NCBI GenBank assembly: GCA_030037185.1
Contig: JASHRR010000748.1
Location: forward strand, 1 to 12,560
Direction: 5' to 3'
Length of the DNA: 12,560 bases
Source of the DNA: Xanthobacteraceae bacterium
GTDB taxonomy: Bacteria; Pseudomonadota; Alphaproteobacteria; Rhizobiales; Xanthobacteraceae
The notes beneath the pieces are model-generated. The model was not told the origin of the DNA and searched no databases. It was given only the letters and a program-made list of their open reading frames with translations. Each line of letters begins with the position of its first letter. Positions within the stretch are counted from its first letter, which is position 1. The translations under genes were made by a program, and so were the position numbers. Of the stretch, positions 1 through 6,950 are shown piece by piece.

Positions 1-456
1 CTGACCCACATCCCCTATCGCGGCACCGGCGCGTTGCAGGGAGACCTTGTGGGCCGCCACGTCGACATGGCGATCTCGACGTTTCCGTCGGTATTCGGGG
101 AGATCCGCAGTGGTCTGCTGCGCACGATTGCGGTCACCGGCGAGGCGCGCTCGCCGATCTTTCCCGAGGTGCCGACCATCGCGGAATCAGGCGTGCCGGG
201 CTACGCGGCGGTGATTCATTACGGCATGGTGGCGCCCGCCGGCATCAGCCGCGCCATCGCGGACCGACTCAATGCCGAATTGCGCGCCGCGCTCGGCAGC
301 GAGGATGTGCGGACACGCATCGCAGAGGAGGGCGGCGAGGCACTCCCCGGCACGCCGGACCAGCAGGCCGAGGACATGGCACAGGAAGAGGTTAAATGGG
401 GCGCGCTGGTGCGCAAGCTCGGCGTCATGTCAAAATCCCCATCAGACGCGCTATAA
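1..456 (+). CDS. TctC/Bug-family tripartite tricarboxylate transporter substrate-binding protein, C-terminal part
   Basis: The reading frame is open from base 1 and gives the last 151 residues of a protein that is normally about 320 long, so the 5' half lies outside the window. The fragment starts with the HIPYRGTG motif. It continues with a 'VDMAISTFPSV' strand, the 'LLRTIAVT' strand, the 'PEVPTIAESGVPGY' loop and the 'APAGISRAIADRLN' helix, all in the order usual for PF03401 (Bug/TctC) receptors. Such proteins sit in the periplasm and bind small carboxylates or related organic anions, either for a TctAB permease or as orphan sensors. Alphaproteobacteria and betaproteobacteria carry many paralogues, and the ligand cannot be read from sequence. 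No TctA or TctB gene follows, so it may be an orphan or the last gene of an upstream operon. Family assignment is firm; the ligand is unknown. Confidence 0.93.
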   Translation: MTHIPYRGTGALQGDLVGRHVDMAISTFPSVFGEIRSGLLRTIAVTGEARSPIFPEVPTIAESGVPGYAAVIHYGMVAPAGISRAIADRLNAELRAALGSEDVRTRIAEEGGEALPGTPDQQAEDMAQEEVKWGALVRKLGVMSKSPSDAL

Positions 457-541
457 CGGTCTATCGAAGCCGGCGGACTCTGGAGGCGGGCTTTTCAAGC
501 AGCAGGCAGCCCTGCGGGAGCTTGGCGCGGAACTGACCCCG

Positions 542-566
542 CACAAGGGTCGCATCCCCTTTTGTG
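542..566 (+). terminator. possible weak intrinsic terminator after the TctC gene
   Basis: The arms CACAAGGG and CCCTTTTGTG can pair, with a two-base bulge, around a short loop. The 3' side is rich in T. It lies 86 bases after the TctC stop on the same strand and before the convergent operon. The stem is short and the U-tract is broken, so this is a weak candidate. Confidence 0.3.
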
Positions 567-632
567 TATTGAAGGACCGGCCGAATGCTCAGCAAGTTGT
601 CACGCCAACATGGTGCCTCAGAGTGACCACCC

Positions 633-1106
633 TCAATTTGCCGGAATAAATACGTATGGCTTGAAGCGGTCGGTTTCCACCTGTCCGACGTATTTCCCGA
701 TTTCCTTGTCGAACTGCGCCCAAGTCTTCCACGGCCGATATTCCATGAATTCACCTGACATGCGCGAGCCGACGCCGGGGATCAGCATGAATTCATCGCG
801 CGTGCCGGTGTTGAGATTGATAGGCACGAAGGCCTTGCGATAGAACTCCCGCGCCTGCTCTGGCGTCACTTTCTGCTCCAGCAGGAACCGGTTCAACTCG
901 AGCACGCTCTTGAAAGGACGCCGCTCGATCATGCCCTTCACGATGGCGGGCGTCATCGCAGGTAGCGTTTGCAGCTCGGTTTCGGTGGCGGTATTGGGGT
1001 CGATCAGCACTTTTGCGGCCTGCGCGCCGGCGGGCGATCCATTTATCGCCAGCAGCGTCAGCGCAAGTGCAAGCGTTGCGATAAAGCCGGCCCGGTACAT
1101 CGCCAT
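633..1106 (-). CDS. exported double helix-hairpin-helix (HhH) protein, third gene of an envelope operon
   Basis: The product has 157 residues. A hydrophobic signal sequence (about residues 7-29, ending near AGAQA) predicts export. The mature part holds two tandem HhH units. The first is at about 36-72, opening with DPNTATETEL. The second is at about 97-142, opening with NLNTGTRDEF and containing the hairpin IPGVGSRM. The pattern is that of ComEA-type HhH_3 domains, which bind DNA in competence proteins but also occur in periplasmic proteins of unknown role. The start is supported by AAGGAG nine bases upstream, overlapping the stop of the preceding gene. The stop-to-start gap is only 6 bases, so the two genes are almost certainly cotranscribed. 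No other competence gene is visible, so a DNA-uptake role is only one possibility. Confidence 0.85.
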   Translation of the reverse strand: MAMYRAGFIATLALALTLLAINGSPAGAQAAKVLIDPNTATETELQTLPAMTPAIVKGMIERRPFKSVLELNRFLLEQKVTPEQAREFYRKAFVPINLNTGTRDEFMLIPGVGSRMSGEFMEYRPWKTWAQFDKEIGKYVGQVETDRFKPYVFIPAN

Positions 1107-1112
1107 TTCAGG

Positions 1113-1583
1113 TCACTCCTTGGAAGACTTGGAATCCGAGAACACATAGGCAAGGCCGAGCAAGCCAAGCTGCAGCATCATGCCAGGAGCGAGCAGGGGC
1201 GGCGCCTTGGCGCGCAGGATTTTTTCCAACAGCTCCCAATTGCTCATGTCCGGATCGAGCTCAAGCTGGTACTCGGCCGCCCCTCGAAAGTGGGCCGCGA
1301 AGCCGACGAAACCCGCCAGCACGAACAGCGCCATTACGATCTGTGTGGCGCGGCGGCTCGCCAGATCGCGCCGCCTGAACTCCCACCACAGGACGCTGAC
1401 CGCCGCCACGATGAGAACCAGCGGTACGAACTGCAGCGGCTGCTCGTAATGCTCAAGCAGCACCAGCTCCGTCACGGTGCCAAGCAGCCCCAGGACAAGA
1501 ATGACGAGAATCCATCGGCGCAACAGCCCAAGGCGGTCGGTTCGCTCGGAATCGGCGCGCGCCTGCGACGGTGATGCGTCCAT
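1113..1583 (-). CDS. four-helix integral membrane protein, second gene of an envelope operon
   Basis: The product has 156 residues and no recognised domain. Four hydrophobic segments can be seen at about 24-43, 50-69, 80-98 and 128-148. An arginine-rich patch (RRRDLASRR) lies between the second and third. The N-terminus is polar and carries LRR just before the first helix, and the C-terminus is a short charged tail. By the positive-inside rule both ends and the middle basic loop should be cytoplasmic. The segment between helices 3 and 4 (EYQLELDPDMSNWELLEK) would then face the periplasm, where the partner proteins are expected. GAGGGG seven bases before the ATG overlaps the stop of the upstream gene, 12 bases away. 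It is probably an inner-membrane partner of the two exported products; the function is unknown. Confidence 0.8.
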   Translation of the reverse strand: MDASPSQARADSERTDRLGLLRRWILVILVLGLLGTVTELVLLEHYEQPLQFVPLVLIVAAVSVLWWEFRRRDLASRRATQIVMALFVLAGFVGFAAHFRGAAEYQLELDPDMSNWELLEKILRAKAPPLLAPGMMLQLGLLGLAYVFSDSKSSKE

Positions 1584-1595
1584 CGGAGTTCCCCT

Positions 1596-2366
1596 CTACG
1601 GACGGCTCCGAGCCTCTCTTGTCAACGCCGTCACCGTGGCGTTGTACTTCGCCATCGCGGCGTTGACCAAGGCCGTCGCCTCCGCGACGTCAGGCTTGTC
1701 CGGCATGAGCGTCTTCTCGATCTCGATCATGCCTTTCTCGATCGCCACATAGTCGTCAGCGGAGTGCGCCTTGATCATGTCCTCGATGCTGTCCCAGGCG
1801 GCATCGAACTCCGCGTAGGATTTCCGCGCTTTGCCGAAATTTCCAGCCTTGAGGGCTGGGACCACTTCGCGCAGGTGAGCCCGAACGATACGCAGGCGCG
1901 CGATATCATCATAGAGCGGATTGAGCGGCGCCGCCTTCGACACCATGTCGATTGCTTCGTCATATTTGACAAGGATCGCCTGGGCGTCCGTCAAGACGGC
2001 CGCGGCGTCAGGATTGGCGGCGCTCAGCGCCTTCTCGATTTTGGCCTGGAGGACGTGCTCCAGGGCATCGTACATGTCCTTGCTGCGGGTGTTGATGTAC
2101 ACCTCGATGCCATTCCATGAGGAATCGTAAGCTTCGAAAGCGGACTGGGCGCCCGCAATGTCGCGCCGTTGCAGCGCCGCGATCGTGTCCACCAGTGTCG
2201 GCCGCACTGCCTTGACGCTTTGGACCTCGAACCGCTCGTTCGGCTTTGCGGCTTCCGCGGCCCCGCCTTGTCCCGGTTGACAGAGCATGACGAGGCCTGT
2301 GAACAGACCGAGGCCGATTGAACAAAGCCGACGGGCTACGCCCATCATGGTTTCTGCCGGGATCAT
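1596..2366 (-). CDS. exported helical protein with an internal duplication, first gene of an envelope operon
   Basis: The product has 256 residues. A signal sequence (about 9-38) with a basic start and a hydrophobic core ends near GGAAEA. The mature protein is built from two diverged copies of one unit of about 88 residues, at about 55-142 and 162-249. The copies share the block FEAYDSSWNGIE / FDAAWDSIEDM, then S-x-(3-4)-Y-x-(A/x)-IE/LE, a NPD/KPD turn, and a KYDEAI / KYNATV end. Both are almost entirely helical. The 'A..F...W..IE' pattern recalls the helical N-terminal region of some bacterial FTR1-type iron permeases, but this is a memory of the pattern, not a search result, and no permease is present. 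GGGAGG five bases upstream supports this ATG over the two internal ATGs. It leads the three-gene operon. Confidence 0.82.
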   Translation of the reverse strand: MIPAETMMGVARRLCSIGLGLFTGLVMLCQPGQGGAAEAAKPNERFEVQSVKAVRPTLVDTIAALQRRDIAGAQSAFEAYDSSWNGIEVYINTRSKDMYDALEHVLQAKIEKALSAANPDAAAVLTDAQAILVKYDEAIDMVSKAAPLNPLYDDIARLRIVRAHLREVVPALKAGNFGKARKSYAEFDAAWDSIEDMIKAHSADDYVAIEKGMIEIEKTLMPDKPDVAEATALVNAAMAKYNATVTALTREARSRP

Positions 2367-2394
2367 TGTGTCCTCCCATCAGCTATTTGGAGTG

Positions 2395-2424
2395 ACACTA
2401 GAGAAGCGCGCAACCCATGTCTAA
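2395..2424 (-). promoter_or_regulatory. candidate sigma-70-type promoter of the three-gene envelope operon
   Basis: On the minus strand TTAGAC (2424-2419) and TAGTGT (2400-2395) are separated by 18 bases, and the second box ends 28 bases before the start codon of the first gene. Both boxes match consensus only in part, so the call rests on position and spacing. Confidence 0.3.
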
Positions 2425-3310
2425 TGCGAAATTACGGCAGCATTTTTTTTCTGCGGTTAGCGGTCTTCGCGTCGATATTGCGGACGCGGTTTCAGCGTCT
2501 TGTTCGCTCTCTGGTCATTCGGCAGATGCTTGCCCATCTGCACAGATCCGGGTGATAAGCCTCGTTGACTTCAAGCACATGCCGCCGTGCATGATCGCTC
2601 TTTGTACAACAGCATGTGCTTGAAGCCCCCAACCGGCGTCGAGAGCGATCGTCGCCTCATTGGTCTTGGCAATTTCGAGGGGATCACGTTGCCGACGACA
2701 ACCCTCTTGCCGATCTCGCGCGCTTGTTTTGGGCAGCAAGTCTGGCCCGTGTTTCGCTTCGCTGTTGCGACAGAACTGCGGGTTCTCGATCTCGCGGTCA
2801 TCCGACAGGGGCCGCCAGCTTTAACGGGGAGGCCCACGACCCTGGCATTAGGGGTTTGGCGCACGCGATCTCGATCGGAAGTTGATGTGCGAACGGCCGC
2901 GGGCGTTTTGGTTGAAACCGCCGGCGCCGATCTTGCAAACGAGGCTCACGGCAACTCTCCGGCGCTCAAGCGCGCAAGGGAGCCAAGTGTGTTGGGTGAG
3001 GAGTGCCGTTTCGATCCGCACGGTTAGGCCCCGCAAGATTTGCCGCCATGGGATCACGACCAGAGAACCGCTGGTTAGGGCGCAGGCCGCGGCCATTAGC
3101 GCCGGCAGGCATGCCCACTGTAACGAACCCGGATGCGAATCTAAAGCTCGACAATGCGGCTGCTTTTCCTCCGCAAACAGCCGTGCCAATGATATGGTTG
3201 TGTGGCCAGTTTTGAGCCGCTTCCGACATTTGACGGGAGAATAGGAGAATTGCACGCGGCCAAATGTGAATTGATGGTCGCGATGACCCCCCCGAGTCTT
3301 TCCGCACCGC
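2425..3310. other. long stretch without a convincing gene
   Basis: Between the leader of the minus-strand operon and the start of the WD40 gene there are about 890 bases in which no open frame on either strand gives a recognisable protein. The longest frames either run antisense into the WD40 gene or have compositions typical of out-of-frame GC-rich DNA. A run of eight T lies near 2444-2451 and a perfect inverted repeat at 2570-2624. The DNA may be the remains of old genes or an inserted element, but I could not identify a parent. Confidence 0.5.
2570..2624. repeat. perfect 13-bp inverted repeat with a 29-base spacer
   Basis: TTCAAGCACATGC (2570-2582) is matched exactly by its reverse complement GCATGTGCTTGAA (2612-2624). 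The arms are too long to be likely by chance in this GC-rich setting. No T-tract follows on either strand, so it does not look like a terminator. It could be a protein-binding palindrome, a structured RNA, or two ends left from an inverted duplication. Confidence 0.75.
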
Positions 3311-3317
3311 GAGGTGA
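3311..3317 (+). promoter_or_regulatory. ribosome binding site that sets the WD40 start
   Basis: GAGGTGA lies four bases before the ATG at 3322, with the GAGG core seven bases away. It favours this start over the in-frame GTG at 3202 and the ATG at 3274, which lack a comparable site. The signal-anchor sequence begins directly at this methionine, which agrees. Confidence 0.7.
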
Positions 3318-3321
3318 TCCA

Positions 3322-5727
3322 ATGAAACGATGGGAGCTTATCACGGCGCTCGGCGCGGCGGCTATACTCGTTGCCATGATCGGCAACTTCGCCTGGGTGA
3401 AATGGGGAGCGGCAGACCACGCCGCGTCGTTGGCACCTAGTGACGGTAAATCCCGGCATATGCAACGCCGGTTCATCGGGTCGCCTCTCGCCGAGGCAGA
3501 ATTCGCGCGTATGCAGCGAAACGAATCGCGCTTTCTGGCTGATCTCGCCCGCCAATATCAAATGCGCGGTGACGCCGGAACCGCGCTGTTGTTGGCGCTG
3601 GAAAGCTTGCCGGGCGGCGCAAGCGGCAAACTGCCGGTCACCAAGCAATTGACAGGCGCGGCGGCGGGCGGAACGGACGACATCGACTGGGTCTACGTGC
3701 CAGAATCGGAATTGCAGCTCGATGCCGCGTGGCGGGCGTTACGCGAGCTGCACATTCTCGTCGGACATAACTATGCCGTGAACCACGCGGCGTTCAGCCC
3801 CGACGGCAAGCGCGTCGTCACTGCATCCACCGATAAGACAGCGCGCCTTTGGAATGCCGATAGCGGCGAACCGATCGGCGACCCGCTCACCGGTCATGCC
3901 GATCGGGTGACGGCGGCGGCATTCAGCCCCGACGGCGCGCGCATCATCACCGCATCGGCCGACAGAACCGCGCGGCTGTGGGACGCTGCGAGCGGCCGTC
4001 CGATCGTAACCCTCACCGGTCACACGGATGTGGTGAATAGCGTGGCATTCAGTCCCGACGGCACGCGCATCGCCACTGCGTCCAGGGATGAGACGGTGCG
4101 ATTTTGGGATGCCGCCACCGGCCGGCCGGTCGGCGCAGTGCTTGGGCGTGTGCTGGGCAGCGTGCGGACCGCGGCGTTCAGCCCCGACGGTAAGCGGATC
4201 GTCACCGCGTCAACTGACAAGTCCGCGCGGCTGTGGGACGCCGAGACCGGCGAGCCGATCGGCAAGCCGCTCATCGGCCATACGGATCGTGTGACCAGCG
4301 CCTCATTCAGCGGAGACGGCAACTACATCCTCACGGCGTCGTGGGACAAGACCGCGCGACTGTGGGATGCCGCGACCGGCCAGCAGCTGGGCGCGCCGTT
4401 CAACTGCGGGGACCGCCTCACGGGGGCGGCGTTCAGCCCCGACGGCACGCGCATTATCACGGCGTCCGTCGATGGTACGGCGCGGTTCTGGGAGGTTGCC
4501 TCCGGCCGGCAAATCGGAGTTCCACTCACCGGCCATGCTGGCATCGTGAACAGCGCGGCGTTTAGTCCTGACGGCAAATACGTCGTCACCGCGTCGGCGG
4601 ACGGAACGGTGCGGCTGTGGGACGCCGCGGCGGCCAGGCAAAACGGCACCCCGCTCCTCGGCCATGCAGGTGTCGTAAGCAGTGCGGCCTTCAGCCCCGA
4701 CGGAATGCGCATCGTCACCGCATCGGGTGACGAGACGGCGGGGCTGTGGGACGCCGCGAGCGGCCGTCAAATCGGCGTGCTGTTGGGTCACGACGGTTTC
4801 GTATCAAGCGCGTCGTTCAGCCACGACGGGCAACGTGTCGTGACCGCATCCAGCGACGCGACCGCGCGGTTGTGGGACGCTGCGACCGGTCGGGAGATCC
4901 GCGCACTATACGCGGGCCGTCCCTATCATGTGAACGCAGCAGCGTTCAGCCCAGATGATGAGCGCATCGTCACCGCGTCGGACGACCCCACAGCGCTGCT
5001 TTGGGACGCCGAAACCGGCCGGCCGATCGGCGAGCTCAGCGGTCACACCGATCGCGTGGCCAGCGCAGCGTTCAGCCCCGACGGCAGGCGCATTGTCACG
5101 GCATCCAGGGACAAGACGGCACGGCTGTGGGATGCAGCATCAGGCGAGTCAATCCACACGCTCGTAGGCCATACGGATGAGGTGAGCGCAGCAACGTTCA
5201 GTCCCGACGGCAAACGCATCGTCACCGCCTCGGCGGACAAGACCGCGCGACTGTGGGACGCCGAAACCGGTGCGCAAATTGGTCCAGAGCTCATCGGTCA
5301 TACGGACACGGTGAGCACCGCGGCGTTCAGCCCCGACGGCCGGCGCGTCGTCACCGCCTCGTGGGATAAGACCGCGCGGCTGTGGGATGTTGATTCCCAT
5401 AGTTCGATCGCCGTCATGGGCCATCCGGAGAGAGTGCTAGGTGCCGCATTCAGCCCCGACGGCAAGCACGTCGTGACCGCGTCCAGCGACGGGACCGCGC
5501 GGCTTTGGGAGGTGTTTGCCGACACCCAGAAATTGATATCGGCGGCCAAAATGGTTGCCCCGCGCTGCCTGACTGCCGAACAACGCGAGGCGTCCTTTTT
5601 CCTACCGGCCGAGCCACCGGCCTGGTGCATCGAGATGGCAAAGTGGCCGTATCAGACGGCTGCATGGAAGGAATGGCTCGCCGATGAACGTGCCGGAAAA
5701 AATCCGGGACTGCCCACTGCGCGGTGA
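3322..5727 (+). CDS. membrane-anchored protein with 14 WD40 repeats
   Basis: From the preferred start the product has 801 residues. A single hydrophobic segment at about 6-25 (ITALGAAAILVAMIGNFAWV) should act as a signal anchor. Residues about 65-95 form the helical linker 'FLADLARQYQMRGDAGTALLLALESLP', which in known proteins joins TIR, caspase or NACHT effector regions to WD40 propellers. From about 143 to 732 there are 14 WD40 units of 41-43 residues, nearly all with AAFSPDG, a VTASxDxTARLWD core and a following GH. Unit 4 and unit 6 lack the GH pair, and unit 10 has AGRPYH instead. Fourteen units fit two seven-bladed propellers. The tail holds PRCLTAEQR and PPAWCIE, again as in the effector-WD40 family. 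No catalytic domain is present, so a scaffold or sensor role is inferred. An in-frame GTG at 3202 would add 40 residues. Confidence 0.93.
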   Translation: MKRWELITALGAAAILVAMIGNFAWVKWGAADHAASLAPSDGKSRHMQRRFIGSPLAEAEFARMQRNESRFLADLARQYQMRGDAGTALLLALESLPGGASGKLPVTKQLTGAAAGGTDDIDWVYVPESELQLDAAWRALRELHILVGHNYAVNHAAFSPDGKRVVTASTDKTARLWNADSGEPIGDPLTGHADRVTAAAFSPDGARIITASADRTARLWDAASGRPIVTLTGHTDVVNSVAFSPDGTRIATASRDETVRFWDAATGRPVGAVLGRVLGSVRTAAFSPDGKRIVTASTDKSARLWDAETGEPIGKPLIGHTDRVTSASFSGDGNYILTASWDKTARLWDAATGQQLGAPFNCGDRLTGAAFSPDGTRIITASVDGTARFWEVASGRQIGVPLTGHAGIVNSAAFSPDGKYVVTASADGTVRLWDAAAARQNGTPLLGHAGVVSSAAFSPDGMRIVTASGDETAGLWDAASGRQIGVLLGHDGFVSSASFSHDGQRVVTASSDATARLWDAATGREIRALYAGRPYHVNAAAFSPDDERIVTASDDPTALLWDAETGRPIGELSGHTDRVASAAFSPDGRRIVTASRDKTARLWDAASGESIHTLVGHTDEVSAATFSPDGKRIVTASADKTARLWDAETGAQIGPELIGHTDTVSTAAFSPDGRRVVTASWDKTARLWDVDSHSSIAVMGHPERVLGAAFSPDGKHVVTASSDGTARLWEVFADTQKLISAAKMVAPRCLTAEQREASFFLPAEPPAWCIEMAKWPYQTAAWKEWLADERAGKNPGLPTAR
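3748..5515 (+). repeat. tandem 123-129-base coding repeats (WD40 array)
   Basis: The TTC/TTT codon of the FSPDG motif recurs at 3793, 3922, 4048, 4177, 4306, 4432, 4561, 4690, 4816, 4945, 5071, 5197, 5326 and 5449, i.e. 14 times at steps of 123, 126 or 129 bases. Blocks such as TTCAGCCCCGACGGCA and GCGCGGCTGTGGGA are kept nearly unchanged in many units, so the repeats are alike in DNA as well as in protein. This makes unequal recombination and copy-number change likely. Confidence 0.9.
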
Positions 5728-5773
5728 CAGCTGGTGGCAGCTTATGTGGCGCAATTGACCCTCGGGCATGGTT

Positions 5774-5808
5774 GCCGCTCATCGCTGCCGCCCGCGGCAT
5801 GATGCGGC
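5774..5808 (+). terminator. strong stem-loop after the WD40 gene, possible terminator without a T-tract
   Basis: GCCG-ct-CATC pairs with GATGCGGC, and inside this TGCCG pairs with CGGCA around a CCCG loop, giving a long GC-rich hairpin. It begins 47 bases after the WD40 stop. Only two T follow, so it may protect the 3' end or help Rho-dependent ending rather than act as an intrinsic terminator. Confidence 0.35.
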
Positions 5809-5812
5809 TTGA

Positions 5813-5838
5813 TCCATCGCGTCCTTCCATCGCGTCCT
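5813..5838. repeat. perfect 13-bp tandem duplication
   Basis: TCCATCGCGTCCT occurs twice with no spacer (5813-5825 and 5826-5838), between the WD40 stem-loop and the amidohydrolase gene. It looks like a recent slippage duplication, or a pair of binding sites upstream of the amidohydrolase. Confidence 0.85.
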
Positions 5839-5956
5839 ATTGCGGCTGCAGCGATCTGCGCTGATGACCACGGGCATCGGCAACGCGCGGCTTTGGCCCT
5901 TTTGCACGCGGACCTGCTGCGATAGGAACCTCGCTTAGCACAGAGGAGATTCCCAG

Positions 5957-6802
5957 ATGACGACGATCATCGATTGCCAGGTCCATGCCTACGAGGCAAA
6001 CACTTCGAAACGACCCTGGCACACTGTGCCGAACTGGCCCGATCACGTGACGGGTGACGAGATAGTGACGGCGATGGACAAGGTCGGCGTCGACGGCGCG
6101 ATCTTCATCTCCGCCTTTTCCCTTTATCGCTACGACGCCAGCTACGCGGTGGAAGTGCAACGGGCCCGTCCCGGTCGGTTCGCCATTGTGAAGCCGGTCG
6201 ACCCAGACGACCCGGCGGTGGCCGACGTCGTCGCCGACTGGAAGAAAACGCCCGGCACGGTTGGCATCCGCGTCATCCTGACGAAGGAGGCGAAGCGCGA
6301 GCCGAACGACCCGGGCCTTGACCGGATCCTGCGCGCAGCCGTTCGCCACGACTTTCCGGTCAATATCCTGTGCTGGGGCAATCTGGACGCGGGCACCGCG
6401 CTGATCGATCGCCACCCCGACACGCGATTCATCATCGACCATCTGGGCATCATGCAGCCGCGCCTGCCGCCCGCCCCGCCGCAGCCCTGGGCCGACCTGC
6501 CGAAGGTGCTCGAACTTGCCAGGCGGTCGAACACCGTGATCAAGGTCAGCGGCGCCTGCACGCTGTCCCAGGAACCATATCCCTTCCAGGACATCTGGGA
6601 CCCGCTCGCCCGCGTGTTCGATGCCTGGGGTTTCCACCGCTGCCTGTGGGGCACGGACTGGACACGCGCGTTCGCAGTCGTCAACTACCAGCAGGCGGTC
6701 GACTCCTTCCTTGAGACTGACCGCCTGAGCGACAGTGAACGGGCAATGCTGATGGGCGGCGCCTGCGCCAAGGCTTATGGCTGGTCGCCGAAGGAAGGTT
6801 AG
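5957..6802 (+). CDS. amidohydrolase-2 family metal-dependent hydrolase
   Basis: The product has 281 residues, the usual length for a cytoplasmic TIM-barrel hydrolase of the amidohydrolase-2 (PF04909) group, which includes lactone hydrolases and non-oxidative decarboxylases such as 2-pyrone-4,6-dicarboxylate hydrolase. The N-terminal metal motif is D6-C-Q-V-H10, where most relatives have D-x-H-x-H, so the middle histidine is replaced by Gln8. The strand RFIIDHLG gives D161 and H162, and WGTDW gives D234, the expected catalytic aspartate late in the barrel. There is no signal peptide. AGGAG eight bases upstream supports the start. It stands alone on the plus strand, 229 bases after the WD40 gene, and no other catabolic gene is next to it. 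A role in breakdown of a lactone or aromatic-derived acid is plausible; the substrate is unknown. Confidence 0.9.
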   Translation: MTTIIDCQVHAYEANTSKRPWHTVPNWPDHVTGDEIVTAMDKVGVDGAIFISAFSLYRYDASYAVEVQRARPGRFAIVKPVDPDDPAVADVVADWKKTPGTVGIRVILTKEAKREPNDPGLDRILRAAVRHDFPVNILCWGNLDAGTALIDRHPDTRFIIDHLGIMQPRLPPAPPQPWADLPKVLELARRSNTVIKVSGACTLSQEPYPFQDIWDPLARVFDAWGFHRCLWGTDWTRAFAVVNYQQAVDSFLETDRLSDSERAMLMGGACAKAYGWSPKEG

Positions 6803-6950
6803 ATAACGCCCACCCTACGCAGGAATTCGCGGCTTTCGCTTACCTTCCTCAACCCGCATGGTTGCGGAGCTGAAATTGCACGGGTGCCGCTGGAGAATTA
6901 TCGCTCGATGAGCCGATCGATGATCCGGTTCGCAGGGGTGGTGGGGCTCG

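Noticed and set aside
2587..3027. Plus-strand open frame of 146 codons in the gene-free stretch
   Set aside because: No recognisable domain, no good ribosome site, and another frame of similar length overlaps it; it resembles random open DNA at high GC.
2848..3648. Minus-strand open frame of 266 codons across the start of the WD40 gene
   Set aside because: Low-complexity, arginine- and histidine-rich translation with no domain, and its 5' part lies over the well-supported WD40 coding start.
3748..5515. Regularly spaced repeats as a possible CRISPR array
   Set aside because: The period is 123-129 bases, the repeats are coding, and the unit is a WD40 blade.
3739..5630. Many open frames of 70-160 codons antisense to, or in other frames of, the WD40 gene
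   Set aside because: They repeat with the 126-129-base period of the WD40 units and arise from its biased codons; the WD40 frame explains the whole stretch.
5837..6637. Minus-strand open frame of 266 codons opposite the amidohydrolase
   Set aside because: The plus strand has the DHLG and GTDW motifs and a ribosome site; the minus frame has no domain.
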